Positions 16,665-25,297 of a stretch of 64,000 nucleotides of DNA are shown here, piece after piece. The stretch spans positions 54,096 through 118,095 of the forward strand of contig DATHKR010000213.1 in NCBI GenBank assembly GCA_035489015.1, written 5' to 3'. Under the pieces are notes generated by a model. It was not told where the DNA came from and made no database searches. It saw nothing but the letters and a program-made list of their open reading frames with translations. Position 1 is the first letter of the stretch, and the number at the start of each line of letters is the position of its first letter. This DNA is from DATFRY01 sp035489015 (GTDB lineage: Bacteria; Myxococcota_A; Polyangia; Haliangiales; Haliangiaceae). Made by a program: the position numbers and the translations under genes.

Positions 16665-17891
16665 GTGCCGGTCGAGGAGCCTTCGCCGCCCGATTCTCGA
16701 TCGGCGGCCGAGTTCATCGCCCTGGTCGCGCTCACCACCTCGCTGGTCGCGATGTCGATCGACTCGATGTTGCCGGCGCTCGGCGACATCGCCGCGGAGC
16801 TGGGCGCCGGCGACCCGAACGACCGCCAGCTGGTCATCACCACATTCTTTGCCGGCCTGACCGCCGGGCTCGCCTTCTGGGGTCCGGTCTCCGACAGCAC
16901 CGGGCGCAAGCGGGCCTTGTTCGCCTCGATCGGCCTGTTCATCGCCGGCGGCCTGGTCTGCGCGACCGCCACGCACTTCATGACCATGCTGATCGGGCGC
17001 GGCATCCAGGGCGTGGGCGCAGCGGGCCCGCGCATCGTCGCGGTCGCCATGGTGCGCGATCTCCACGCCGGTCGGCGCATGGCGCGGGTGATGTCGTTCG
17101 TGACGTCGGCGTTCATCGTGGTCCCGGTCCTCGCCCCGTCGATCGGCCAGGCCGTGCTGCTGATCGCGCACTGGCGCGCGATCTTCTTCGGCCTGGTCGC
17201 GGTCGCGATCATCGACCTGCTCTGGCTCGGCCTGCGCCAGCCGGAGACCCTGCCGCGCGCCAGGCGGGTCCGCTTCTCGGCGCGGACGATCGCGCGCGCC
17301 GCCGGTGAGGCGTTCTCCAGCCGGGTGACCTTCGGCTACACGCTGGCGAACGGCTTCGTGTTCGGCGCCTTCATGAGCTACCTCGGCACCTCGCAGCAGA
17401 TCTTCCAGGAGCAGTACGACCTGGGCCGACTGTTCCCGGTCTTCTTCGGCCTCCTGGCGGTGGCGATCGGCGCGGCGTCGCTGGTCAACGCCCGGCTGGT
17501 GATGCGCTTCGGGATGCGGGCGCTGTCGAAGTGGGCGCTGCGGGCCGACTGCGCGCTGTCGTTCGGCTTCCTGGTGATCGTCTGGGCGATCGGCGGTCAC
17601 CCGCCGCTCGCCGCGTTCATGGTCTACATGAGCCTCTGCTTCTTCTGCAACGGGCTGCTCTTCGGCAACTACAACGCCCGCGCGATGGAGCCGATGGGCC
17701 ACATCGCCGGCGTCGCCGCGGCGGTGATCGGCTCGGTGTCCACCACCATCTCGCTCGCCGCCGCCATTCCGATCGGGCTGGCCTACGACGGCACGGTCAT
17801 CCCGCTGGTGGCCGGCTTCGCGCTGCTCGGCCTGGCCGCGCTCCTCGCCACCGAGTGGGCCGAGCGCGGTCAGGTAGGCCAGGTCGGGTGA
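16665..17891 (+). CDS. Bcr/CflA-family multidrug exporter (MFS)
   Basis: The 408-residue protein has twelve predicted membrane helices. It shows the Bcr/CflA N-terminal pattern (MSIDSMLPALGDIAAELGA), the MFS loop 2-3 signature in GPVSDSTGRKRAL, and the family helix-4 region with RIVAVAMVRDLHAG. It would export drugs or metabolites by proton antiport; the substrate cannot be told from sequence. A TetR-family gene follows on the same strand and is a plausible regulator. Confidence 0.88.
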   Translation: MPVEEPSPPDSRSAAEFIALVALTTSLVAMSIDSMLPALGDIAAELGAGDPNDRQLVITTFFAGLTAGLAFWGPVSDSTGRKRALFASIGLFIAGGLVCATATHFMTMLIGRGIQGVGAAGPRIVAVAMVRDLHAGRRMARVMSFVTSAFIVVPVLAPSIGQAVLLIAHWRAIFFGLVAVAIIDLLWLGLRQPETLPRARRVRFSARTIARAAGEAFSSRVTFGYTLANGFVFGAFMSYLGTSQQIFQEQYDLGRLFPVFFGLLAVAIGAASLVNARLVMRFGMRALSKWALRADCALSFGFLVIVWAIGGHPPLAAFMVYMSLCFFCNGLLFGNYNARAMEPMGHIAGVAAAVIGSVSTTISLAAAIPIGLAYDGTVIPLVAGFALLGLAALLATEWAERGQVGQVG

Positions 17892-18020
17892 GCTGCCGCC
17901 GGTCGAGGACGGCTCGATTCACCGCAGTGGGGTGGATGATGGCCGCGGCCCCAGATCGACGCGCGGCCGGGGCCGCCCTGGCGTACAATGGGAGCCTCTG
18001 CTCCGCTTGAAGGCCAGGAA

Positions 18021-18074
18021 ATGCATGGTTGGTTTGTCAGGAGCGGTGTTTACCGGGTAGATCGTCTGCAGTGA
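18021..18074 (+). CDS. Possible 17-residue leader peptide overlapping the TetR start
   Basis: The short frame MHGWFVRSGVYRVDRLQ starts at an ATG just after AGGAA and ends in a TGA that overlaps the TetR GTG (GTGA). A TACAAT hexamer at 17984 could be the promoter. Overlap of this kind suggests translational coupling of the regulator, but the peptide is too short to support by composition, so this is a weak call. Confidence 0.25.
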   Translation: MHGWFVRSGVYRVDRLQ

Positions 18075-18844
18075 ATGAAAAGCCGCAGCCCGGAACGGCG
18101 ACCACCGCCGACGAGACACCTCGCGCGATGGTGCCGCGGGCCGACGAGTGGCCGCCGGTTGACCCGTCGCCGTGCGCGGACGCGTCGCCGTGCGCGGACG
18201 CGTCGCCGTGCGTCGAGGCCTCTCCCGGGGACGGCGATTCCCGGCCCGCCGACGAGCCGGCCAGACCGTGCGAGTCGCAGCGCCCCGACGAGTCGCTGCG
18301 CGCCGACGCGCGCCGCAACCGGGCTCGCGTGCTCGAGGCGGCCGACGCGGTCTTCATCGCCAAGGGGGCCTCGGCGTCGACCGGCGAGATCGCCCGCGCC
18401 GCCGGGGTCGGCATCGGGACGGTCTTTCGCCACTTCCCGACCAAGGAGGCGCTGCTCCAGGCGATCGTGACCGCCCGCATGCAGCGGCTCGCGGCCGACG
18501 CCGAGGCGCTGATCGGCGCCGACGACCCGGGCGCGACCTTCTACACCTTCTTCGAGCGCATGGTCGAGCAGACCGCGACCAAGAAGGTGCTGACCGACGC
18601 TCTTGCCAGCGCCGGCGTCGACGTGAAGAGCGTGGTCGCCCCGTACGCGGACGCGCTGAAGCGGGCGCTCGGCGAGCTCCTGGCCCGGGCCCAGGCGGCC
18701 GGCGCCGTCCGCGGCGACATCGGCATCCCCGACGTGATCGCGCTCTTGATGGGGGCGGCGCGCTCCGCCGAGCACGCCACCGGCGACCGCGAGGTCCAGA
18801 TCCGCTCGCTGCAGATCGTCTTCGACGGCCTGCGCCCGCGCTGA
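18071..18844 (+). CDS. TetR-family transcriptional regulator with repeat-bearing N-terminal extension
   Basis: 257 residues from the GTG at 18071. A TetR HTH occupies about residues 80-130: RVLEAADAVFIAKGASAST, GEIARAAGVGIGTVFRHFPT, KEALLQAIV. The rest is the helical ligand-binding/dimer domain. The first 75 residues are unusual for TetR: acidic, Pro/Ser/Cys-rich and containing CADASP repeats. Starts inside the extension cannot be excluded, but codon use looks coding throughout. It lies 180 bases downstream of the Bcr/CflA exporter, its likely target. Confidence 0.82.
   Translation: MNEKPQPGTATTADETPRAMVPRADEWPPVDPSPCADASPCADASPCVEASPGDGDSRPADEPARPCESQRPDESLRADARRNRARVLEAADAVFIAKGASASTGEIARAAGVGIGTVFRHFPTKEALLQAIVTARMQRLAADAEALIGADDPGATFYTFFERMVEQTATKKVLTDALASAGVDVKSVVAPYADALKRALGELLARAQAAGAVRGDIGIPDVIALLMGAARSAEHATGDREVQIRSLQIVFDGLRPR
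18173..18226 (+). repeat. 18-bp tandem repeat in the TetR gene
   Basis: Two perfect copies of tgcgcggacgcgtcgccg and a diverged third encode the repeated CADASP hexapeptide in the N-terminal extension. Confidence 0.75.
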
Positions 18845-18877
18845 GTCAGGGCCCGCCGGCCCTCCCCTCCGCGGTGC

Positions 18878-19525
18878 TCACATCAGGTGCTCGTCCTCGA
18901 ACCGGTTCTCCATGAACATCCGCTCCAGCTCGTCGACCACGCGGACCATCTCGTCGCGCTGACCGGGCTGGTGGCGGAACCGGATGCCCATGCCGGGCAC
19001 GTCCTCGTCCTCGACCACCACCGTGTGCGAGACGATGCCGGCCAGCGAGATCGGGGTGGGTCGATTCGGGACCGTGACCAGGAGGTGCACCTCGGAGCCC
19101 TCGGGCAGCGGATCCTCGGTGATGATGAAGATCCCCTCCTCGTTGATGTCGCGCGAGTGGGTCTTGCACGGCCCGCCGATGCCGCCATAGGTGACCGAGA
19201 ACCGGAGCGGCAGGCGGCGCATCTCGCGCAGGTTGAGCAGCCCGCCGCGCACGAAGCCGTTCAGGTAGTTGATCTTCTCGCGCTCATCCGGTCCGAGCGC
19301 CACGCTCATGCCGCGCGGGTGAGAGGTGTCTCCCTTCATCCGGCGCGCGATGACCTTGCCGCGCAGGATCACCCGCGGACCGGACGAGCCGACCAGGAGA
19401 TCGATCCTGAGCTGCTCCCCCACCTGCGGCGGCTCGTCGTTCGGGAGGAACACGGTGGAGTCGCGTGGATCGAAGACCTTGACCCAGTCGGCCTTGTCCG
19501 CCAGCTTGAGCTCGATCCGCCGCAC
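18878..19525 (-). CDS. PilZ-domain protein, two-domain type
   Basis: The 215-residue protein has an N-terminal beta-rich domain (about 1-95, with a PilZ/YcgR-like VGEQLRIDLLVG strand) and a C-terminal PilZ domain (about 103-200). The c-di-GMP motif is partly present: RRLPLR gives RxxxR, while SRDINEEGIF has Asn where the (D/N)xSxxG motif has Ser. It may act as a c-di-GMP receptor for motility or surface behaviour; binding is uncertain because of that change. The start is a GTG with a TAGGAT hexamer eight bases upstream. It is convergent with TetR and transcribed alone. Confidence 0.8.
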   Translation of the reverse strand: MRRIELKLADKADWVKVFDPRDSTVFLPNDEPPQVGEQLRIDLLVGSSGPRVILRGKVIARRMKGDTSHPRGMSVALGPDEREKINYLNGFVRGGLLNLREMRRLPLRFSVTYGGIGGPCKTHSRDINEEGIFIITEDPLPEGSEVHLLVTVPNRPTPISLAGIVSHTVVVEDEDVPGMGIRFRHQPGQRDEMVRVVDELERMFMENRFEDEHLM

Positions 19526-19533
19526 CGCGCCCT

Positions 19534-19539
19534 ATCCTA
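19534..19539 (-). promoter_or_regulatory. -10 hexamer close to the PilZ gene start
   Basis: TAGGAT on the minus strand, eight bases before the GTG at 19525, would give a transcript with one or two bases of leader. No Shine-Dalgarno sequence is present. Confidence 0.4.
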
Positions 19540-19609
19540 ACTCAATGGGCGCATATGTGGCGCTGCGGGCCAGCCGGCGCGCGGGAGACGACGTCCTACA
19601 TCGGGAGGG

Positions 19610-20881
19610 TCAGCGGGTGAACCGATAGCGGAGGCGCAGCTTGGCGCCACGCCGTTCGAGATCGACCGCCACGTCCCTGGCCGAGGTGAGCGCGGCGTAG
19701 GCGGCCGCCGCCTCGTCGACCGTGTCGATCGAGTGGCCAGCCACCCGGCGGATGATGTCGCCGCGCTCGATGCCGAGGTGAGCGAAGAACGATCGACCCT
19801 CGATGTCGAGGATGCGGACGCCGCCGCCCTCGGCCGGCTCGATCTGAACCTGCCGGGTGAGGGCCGAGAAATCGGCCAGCGCGGCGTCGAGCTCGCGGCG
19901 GCTGACCTTGCGGGCGTCGTCGGCCGCGGGCGCGGCCGCACGAGCCGAGCCACCCGGACGCACCTCGGCCGGGTCGACCACGGCGTCGCGCGAACCGCGG
20001 CGCGCCGGCGCCGCGCCCAGCTTGTCGGCAGGCTTGACGGTCGGCTTGTCGGCCGGCTTGTCGGCCGGCCTGGCGCCCGGCTCGGCTCCCGCGCCGGGCG
20101 CGGTGCCGGAGACCGAGTCGATATCGAGGCCGATGTCATCGACCGCATCCGCTCCGTCGGCCAGGGGCGGCTGCGGCGCGGCGTCGCCGGCGCGGTCGCC
20201 GAACGCCGGGTCGACCGGAGCCACCGGACCCGATGCCGGACCGGACGGAGTGGCCGACGGCGAGGCCGCCCCTGCTCCGGCGCCGGGCTCGACGCGCGAG
20301 GCCGGCGGCGCGATCACCGACGGGAGGCCACCGGTCGCGGGCCCCGGAGCGGCGTAGGGGTCGAGCACGTCGCCGCCGGCGGGCGCATCCGGTCCCGCCG
20401 CGTCACCGGCGGCGTCGAGCTCGCCGCCCTGGTCGACTTCGCCGGGCATCCCGGCCGGATCGTCGCCCGGACCGGGTTCGGGGGCCGGCTGAGAGACCGA
20501 CGGTGACGGCGCGGGCGCCGGTGACGCCGCGTCGCCCGCCCCTGCTACTGCTCCGCCCGCCGCTACACCACCCACCGCCGCGCTGCCTGGCGCCACGATA
20601 CCGACCAGCGGCAGGACGAAGAAGCGCTCGGGCGTCAACGGGCTGCTGAGAACGATCTGGTCGTCCTCGATGTCGAAGACCCGGTAGCCCTGCACCGCGT
20701 CGCCGATCTTCACCACCTGGTACTCGCCCGTGCTCCGGTCCAGCAGAAGCGCCTGGCGACCTCCGCGAAGCACCTGCACCAGCGAGGCGCGCGGCGACTT
20801 CTTCGAGAGGTCGGCCCCCGCCGGCGAGGCAACCAGACCGATGACCAGGGCGGACAGCATCCAGATGGTTCGAATGCGCAT
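19610..20881 (-). CDS. GspC-like exported PDZ-domain protein
   Basis: 423 residues. The N-terminus is a signal/anchor (MRIRTIWMLSALVIGLVASP, ending AGADL). Residues 30-85 resemble the homology region of type II secretion protein GspC (QVVKIGDAVQGYRVFDIEDD). A long Pro/Ala/Gly/Asp linker (about 100-320) carries Lys-Pro-Ala-Asp repeats, and the last 95 residues form a GspC-type PDZ domain (RILDIEGRSFFAHLGIERGD, AGHSIDTVDEAAAAYAAL). Other gsp genes are not in the window, so a stand-alone role is possible. The start is the ATG preceded by GGGGGCTTGGGG; an upstream in-frame ATG gives no signal peptide. Confidence 0.72.
   Translation of the reverse strand: MRIRTIWMLSALVIGLVASPAGADLSKKSPRASLVQVLRGGRQALLLDRSTGEYQVVKIGDAVQGYRVFDIEDDQIVLSSPLTPERFFVLPLVGIVAPGSAAVGGVAAGGAVAGAGDAASPAPAPSPSVSQPAPEPGPGDDPAGMPGEVDQGGELDAAGDAAGPDAPAGGDVLDPYAAPGPATGGLPSVIAPPASRVEPGAGAGAASPSATPSGPASGPVAPVDPAFGDRAGDAAPQPPLADGADAVDDIGLDIDSVSGTAPGAGAEPGARPADKPADKPTVKPADKLGAAPARRGSRDAVVDPAEVRPGGSARAAAPAADDARKVSRRELDAALADFSALTRQVQIEPAEGGGVRILDIEGRSFFAHLGIERGDIIRRVAGHSIDTVDEAAAAYAALTSARDVAVDLERRGAKLRLRYRFTR
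20020..20072 (-). repeat. 12-bp repeats in the GspC-like gene linker
   Basis: Repeats of ggcttgtcggcc (plus-strand reading) encode alternating Lys-Pro-Ala-Asp units in the linker before the PDZ domain. Confidence 0.65.
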
Positions 20882-21107
20882 GAACCCCAAGCCCCCGTGC
20901 AAGAAGCAAGCCCCTGCCCAAGCCACCGAAACGCCAGTTCCTGGCGGATCGATCGTGCTCATTCATTCACAGCCACCCCGTCCACCGGCGGCTACGCCCC
21001 GCGGCGGCGCATCGCGCGAAGCGTGGACCGCGTCACCCGCGGCGGCGACGACGAGCGGGCGACGAGCGGTCAGCCAGCGACCACCGACGGCCGGCGTCGA
21101 TGCGACC

Positions 21108-21175
21108 CGGCGTGCTGCGACCCGGCGGGCTGCGATCCGGCGGCGCGCTACCCGGCGCCGCGCTACTCGGCGGCG
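21108..21175. repeat. Degenerate GC-rich short repeats downstream of pspA
   Basis: About six diverged copies of a 10-12 base unit around ccggcg-gctgcg lie around and just beyond the pspA stop. The 281 bases between pspA and the GspC-like gene hold nothing else recognisable. Confidence 0.4.
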
Positions 21176-22065
21176 CTGGCGCGACCGCCCGGCTTGGCGG
21201 TCTTCTTCTCGTCGACCTTCGGGTCCGGCTTGAGGTCGTTCTTCCCCTCGCCCTTGCCGCCGTCGCTGTCGCCCTCGACGTCGATCCCCGAGAGATCGAG
21301 GTCCTCGAGCTCCTTCAGGTCCTCTTCCGAGAGACCGGCCGACGACTTGGCGGTGAGCTGCGGCGTCGCGGTGGTCGTGCCCGACTCGAGCAGGCCCATC
21401 TTGGCCTTGAGCTCGGACAGCGCGTCCTCCTCGGTGCCGTGCCCGCCCGACTCGAGCGCCAGGAACTTCGACTCGAGCGTGTCGCCCGAGATCTCGCCGG
21501 CCAGCTCCGCGCCGGCCTCCGCCTCGGCCTCGAGCAGCGTGATCCGCTCGGCCATGCGATCGAAGGTGTCGAACGCGCTGGTATCGCCCAGCCCCTGCAT
21601 GGTGTTGGCGATCTGGCGCTGCGCCTCGGCGCGCTTCTTCCGCGCGATGAGGATGTTCTTCTTGCGCTTGGCTTCCTCGATCTTGTTCGCGAGCAGCCGG
21701 AGCGCGTCCTTCAGCTTGTCGACCGCGGCCTTCTGCGCGATCCACTGCTGCTGGAACTGAGACGAGATGTTCTCGTGCTCCTGCTTGCGGACCAGGGCCT
21801 GGCGGGCGAGGCCGTCATCGCCGGCCCGGACCGCCAGCATCGCCTTGCGTTCCCACTCCTTGGCCTTGTCGAGCTCGGCGTTGTACTGCTTCTGGAGCCG
21901 CTTCTCGTCGGCGATGGCGACCGCCACCGCCTTCTTGGCCTCGACCAGCTGCTGCTGCATCTCGAGCAGCACCTGGTTCAGCATCTTCTCCGGATCCTCC
22001 GCCCTCGAGATGAGGTCGTTGAGGTTCGACTTGATCAGTGTTCCGAGTCGCGAAAAGATGCCCAT
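21163..22065 (-). CDS. pspA: Phage shock protein A / IM30 family membrane-stress protein
   Basis: The 300-residue protein is almost all helix. It begins MGIFSRLGTLIKSNLNDLIS, the amphipathic family start, followed by EDPEKMLNQVLLEMQQQL and a coiled-coil core to about residue 220. PspA/IM30 oligomers coat and repair the inner membrane. An Asp/Gly/Lys-rich tail (about 235-300) is longer than in E. coli PspA (222 residues). It is transcribed away from uppS, with a 98-base gap. No pspF or pspBC neighbours are seen, so control differs from the enteric system. Confidence 0.92.
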   Translation of the reverse strand: MGIFSRLGTLIKSNLNDLISRAEDPEKMLNQVLLEMQQQLVEAKKAVAVAIADEKRLQKQYNAELDKAKEWERKAMLAVRAGDDGLARQALVRKQEHENISSQFQQQWIAQKAAVDKLKDALRLLANKIEEAKRKKNILIARKKRAEAQRQIANTMQGLGDTSAFDTFDRMAERITLLEAEAEAGAELAGEISGDTLESKFLALESGGHGTEEDALSELKAKMGLLESGTTTATPQLTAKSSAGLSEEDLKELEDLDLSGIDVEGDSDGGKGEGKNDLKPDPKVDEKKTAKPGGRASAAE

Positions 22066-22163
22066 TGCTTGCTCGATGTCGGGGGGAAACGGCGCCCTCG
22101 ATCGAGGTTACGAGATATCCCCCTCGGTTGCAAACGCCAAGGCCTGCGTGATAGGGACGGCAA

Positions 22164-22928
22164 ATGGGCGGCGAGCGCGCCTCCGGCGATAGAACTCGAC
22201 TGCCACGTCACGTGGCCATCATCATGGATGGCAACGGACGCTGGGCCGAGGCGCGCCAGCTTCCTCGCCTCGCCGGGCATCGCGAGGGAGCCGAGAGCGT
22301 GCGCGATGTGGTGCGCGCCGCGCGCCAGATCGGCCTGGAGGCGATCACGCTCTACGCGTTCTCCTCGCAGAACTGGGCCCGGCCGATCGACGAGGTGACC
22401 GGCCTGATGGAGCTGCTGCGCGACTACCTCCTGACTGAACGCGCGGAAATCATGGAGAACGAGATCCGGCTGCGCGCAATCGGGGACATCGACAAGCTCC
22501 CTCCGCTGGTGCGCGAGCCGCTCGACGAGCTGATGGCGGTCTCGAACGACAACCGCGGCATGGTGCTGACGCTCGCGCTCTCCTACGGCGGACGCGAGTC
22601 GATCGCGGCGGCAGCGCGCAGCGCGGCGCTGCTGGTCGCCTCCGGCCAGCTCGACGTCGCCGATCTCGACGGAGAGCGGTTCGGCCGCATGCTGCCGACC
22701 TGGGATCTGCCGCCGCTCGACCTGGTCATCCGCACCAGCGGCGAGCTGCGCATCTCCAACTTCCTTTTGTGGGAAGCGGCGTACGCCGAGCTCTACTTCT
22801 CGACCTCGCTGTGGCCGGACTTCCGCCGCGCCGATCTCTACGCCGCGCTCGACGCGTACGGCTCGCGCGAGCGCCGCTACGGCCTGACCGGCGCCCAGAT
22901 CGAATCGGGCGGCGACCTCGCGCCTTAG
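22164..22928 (+). CDS. uppS: Isoprenyl transferase (undecaprenyl diphosphate synthase)
   Basis: Makes the undecaprenyl diphosphate carrier for peptidoglycan and other envelope polymers. The 254-residue product has HVAIIMDGNGRWAEARQLPR (catalytic Asp in MDGNGRW), GHREGAESVRDVV, YAFSSQNWARP, and the C-terminal RTSGELRISNFLLWEAAYAE. Family length is about 250. In many bacteria cdsA follows directly; here cdsA is 4.3 kb away on the same strand, with four opposite-strand genes between. Confidence 0.95.
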   Translation: MGGERASGDRTRLPRHVAIIMDGNGRWAEARQLPRLAGHREGAESVRDVVRAARQIGLEAITLYAFSSQNWARPIDEVTGLMELLRDYLLTERAEIMENEIRLRAIGDIDKLPPLVREPLDELMAVSNDNRGMVLTLALSYGGRESIAAAARSAALLVASGQLDVADLDGERFGRMLPTWDLPPLDLVIRTSGELRISNFLLWEAAYAELYFSTSLWPDFRRADLYAALDAYGSRERRYGLTGAQIESGGDLAP

Positions 22929-22958
22929 GGCTACCTCAGGGCCCGCTCACCCGGGCCG

Positions 22959-23594
22959 CTACTCCGGCACCACCGCGCGACACGCGCTCGCGCCGCCCAG
23001 CGAGGCGCAGATCGACGCCGGCTGATCGCCGGTCAGGCGGAATGCCCCGGGCACCGGGACCCGGTTGCCGCACCGGATGGTGACCGGCGCGAGCGGGTGA
23101 TCGACGCTGCCCGCCTGGCGGACCGAGACCTCGACGGTCGCCGCGCCGGCGCGCGCGCAGGTGACGAGCACCTTGAAGCGATCGCCGGGGCGGAAGCCGG
23201 CCGGGTCGAGCGCGACGTCGCCGCCGCGCTCGCGCACCAGACCGATCACCACCTCGTCGCCGCCCTTCGAGCCGACCAGCCGGGCGTCGGGCGCGGCGCG
23301 GTCGCGCCAGACCAGCAGCAGCGCGGCGGCGGCGGCCAGCGCGGCCACGGCGCCGGCGGCGACCGCGCGGCGAGAGCGACGCCGGCGAGCGGCAGCGGCC
23401 AGCGCGAGGTCGGGGAGCGGCGGCAGCGCGCGGTCCCGGTCGGACTCGATGACGCCGAGCGCGGCGCGACAGGCCGCGCACGCGTCCAGATGCGCCTGCA
23501 CCGCGCCGGCGCGGTCGGCGTCGAGCTCGCCGAGGACGTGTCGCTCCAGCGCGAGCCAGGAGACCGGCTGTCCGGTGCAGGTCGACCCGCTCAT
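22959..23594 (-). CDS. Zinc-finger (zf-HC2) transmembrane anti-sigma factor
   Basis: 211 residues. The N-terminal anti-sigma domain has the zinc pattern in LERHVLGELDADRAG and HLDACAACRAAL (His, then HxxxCxxC). One membrane helix spans about residues 76-95. The extracytoplasmic C-terminal domain (about 100-211) carries VALDPAGFRPGDRFKVLVTC and further Cys residues, resembling domains in other myxobacterial zf-HC2 proteins. Its start overlaps the ECF sigma stop (ATGA), so it is the cognate anti-sigma of that factor. The signal sensed by the outer domain is unknown. Confidence 0.85.
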   Translation of the reverse strand: MSGSTCTGQPVSWLALERHVLGELDADRAGAVQAHLDACAACRAALGVIESDRDRALPPLPDLALAAAARRRRSRRAVAAGAVAALAAAAALLLVWRDRAAPDARLVGSKGGDEVVIGLVRERGGDVALDPAGFRPGDRFKVLVTCARAGAATVEVSVRQAGSVDHPLAPVTIRCGNRVPVPGAFRLTGDQPASICASLGGASACRAVVPE

Positions 23595-24127
23595 CTGTCA
23601 CCTCCCTGCGATCCGGCGCCGCCACCGCTCTCCCCCTCCACGCTGGCGCCGATCTCCGCGACGCGCTCGCGGATGCGCTGCAGCCGCTTGCCGACCGTCT
23701 TGCGGCTGGTCCGGCACAGCTCGGCGATCTCGTCCTGCGACATGTCGTCGAGGTAGCGGCAGACCAGCACCTCCATGTGCTTCTCGTCGAGCGCCCCGCT
23801 CAGGCGGCAGAGCAGGTCCAGCCCGATCACGTGGTCGTCGCAGCGCACCCGGGCCGGCCCGCGCAGCGCCGCCTGCTGCCGCTCGAGCAGCCGGTCGCGG
23901 TTGCGCCGGTCGCGGATCAGGTTGAGGCAGCGGTTGGTGACCGCCCGGTAGAGATAAGCCAGCTCCACGCGCTCCACTCCGCGTTCGACCAGGTCGACGA
24001 ACAGCCCCTGCACCACGTCCCCCGCGTCCTCCCGGTTCTGGAGGATGCGCTCCGCCTTGCGACGCATCGCCGGACCGTACTTTCGGTACGCGTCCGGCGC
24101 GCTCAGCGGCTCACTGGCAGCTTCCAC
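23591..24127 (-). CDS. ECF-type RNA polymerase sigma factor
   Basis: 178 residues with region 2 (AERILQNREDAGDVVQGLFV, YLYRAVTNRCLNLIRDRR) and region 4 HTH (MSQDEIAELCRTSRKTVGKR). The GTG at 24127 gives an N-terminus that begins just before the conserved YRKYGPAM region and overlaps the end of the upstream Cys-rich gene by 17 bases; a longer in-frame extension reads as antisense Arg/Thr/Ala text. It is followed at once by its anti-sigma. The unit caspase - Cys-rich protein - sigma - anti-sigma may be autoregulated, but no promoter copy could be verified. Confidence 0.87.
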   Translation of the reverse strand: MEAASEPLSAPDAYRKYGPAMRRKAERILQNREDAGDVVQGLFVDLVERGVERVELAYLYRAVTNRCLNLIRDRRNRDRLLERQQAALRGPARVRCDDHVIGLDLLCRLSGALDEKHMEVLVCRYLDDMSQDEIAELCRTSRKTVGKRLQRIRERVAEIGASVEGESGGGAGSQGGDR

Positions 24128-25289
24128 CCGAGGTTCCGAGCACGACGCACCTGCCGATCTCGCGGCCCTCGCCCTCGTCGACCGCGTCGGGCGGACAGTC
24201 CGGGTCGTCGTCGCACAGGCGCCCGTCGACCGGGCACACGCGCAGCGGCTCGCCGCCGGCGCACGCGCCGCTCGCGCAGTCGTCATCGCGCAGGCACGCC
24301 TCGCCGCTCTGGCCGTGCCCCTGGCCGGCGTCGCACTGGTCCGGCGCGCGCGCGCCGCTCTCGTCGATGAGCGCCGAGCAGGTGGCGCCCCCGGCGCACT
24401 CGCGCCCGTCGTCGGCGCAGCAGCTCGCGCACCAGCCCTGGCAGCAGATGCCGGTCGCGCACTCGCCGTCGGCCATGCACAGCTCGCCCATCGAGCGGCT
24501 GGCCGCCGCGACGCACGCGCGATACGGATCGAGGAACGGCGGCACCCGCGCGGCCAGCCCGCACACCTCGCCCTCGCCGCAGCCGGCGTCGTCCTGGCAC
24601 TCGCTGCAGCTGTACGGCAGGAAGGCGGCCGGCCGCGCGATCGCGCACTCGCCGCTCTCGCACGCGGCGTCGTCGGGGGCGAACGGATCGTCCTGGTCGC
24701 GCGAGTAGCAGCTGCCGCCCAGCGGGACCGGCAGGTCGTCGATCGCGGTCGCCCCGCCGCACTCGTCGAGCGACAGCGTGCGGGCCCGGATCTGGGCCAG
24801 CACCGCGCGCCCGCCCCCGGTCTTGACCAGGCGGAACAGGATCCCCTGGTAGCGGAGCGGCATGTGGACGACGTAGACCAGCGGCGCCCACGACGAGGTG
24901 GGCAGCTGGCGCTCGTAGTCGATCTCGCCGTCGCCGAAGAGGTCCATCTGCAGCGTCACGCTCGCGTCCTCGGCGATGTCGGCGACCAGCTCGAAGCGCA
25001 CGCACGGCGCGATCCCGTCGTCGATGTCGGTGCGCTGGCTGATGAGCACGTCGTCGCCGACCAGCGCCACGCCCAGGTCCGACTCGTGCCAGGTCGGCGC
25101 CTGGTTGGCCTCGCCACGCTCCACCTTCCACGAGCAGAGCTGGTCGCCGCACCACATGTCGAACCCGGAGTCGTGCAGGAGATCGCCGGTGCACGAGTCG
25201 TAGCCGCTCTGGGTCAGGTAGACCACCGCGAGGAACAGGAGCGCGCCGAACCGGCCGGCGCCCTTCGATCGCGTCGCCTTCTTCTTCAT
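24111..25289 (-). CDS. Cys-rich exported hypothetical protein
   Basis: 392 residues with a basic N-terminus and signal-like helix (residues 13-27, FGALLFLAVVYLTQS). The first half (to about 190) looks like a beta-sandwich with few Cys; the second half is packed with Cys pairs in short repeats such as CMADGECATGICCQGWC and CLRDDDCASGACAG, a disulfide-rich pattern common in myxobacterial surface proteins. No enzyme motif was recognised. It starts eight bases after the caspase gene, in the same unit, so its product likely acts outside the cell with the caspase protein. Confidence 0.75.
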   Translation of the reverse strand: MKKKATRSKGAGRFGALLFLAVVYLTQSGYDSCTGDLLHDSGFDMWCGDQLCSWKVERGEANQAPTWHESDLGVALVGDDVLISQRTDIDDGIAPCVRFELVADIAEDASVTLQMDLFGDGEIDYERQLPTSSWAPLVYVVHMPLRYQGILFRLVKTGGGRAVLAQIRARTLSLDECGGATAIDDLPVPLGGSCYSRDQDDPFAPDDAACESGECAIARPAAFLPYSCSECQDDAGCGEGEVCGLAARVPPFLDPYRACVAAASRSMGELCMADGECATGICCQGWCASCCADDGRECAGGATCSALIDESGARAPDQCDAGQGHGQSGEACLRDDDCASGACAGGEPLRVCPVDGRLCDDDPDCPPDAVDEGEGREIGRCVVLGTSGGSCQ

Positions 25290-25297
25290 GGCTCGCC

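Noticed and set aside
18848..18863. Hairpin agggcc-cgcc-ggccct as a terminator after TetR
   Set aside because: Short stem without any following T-run. A similar stem at 22940-22957 was rejected for the same reason.
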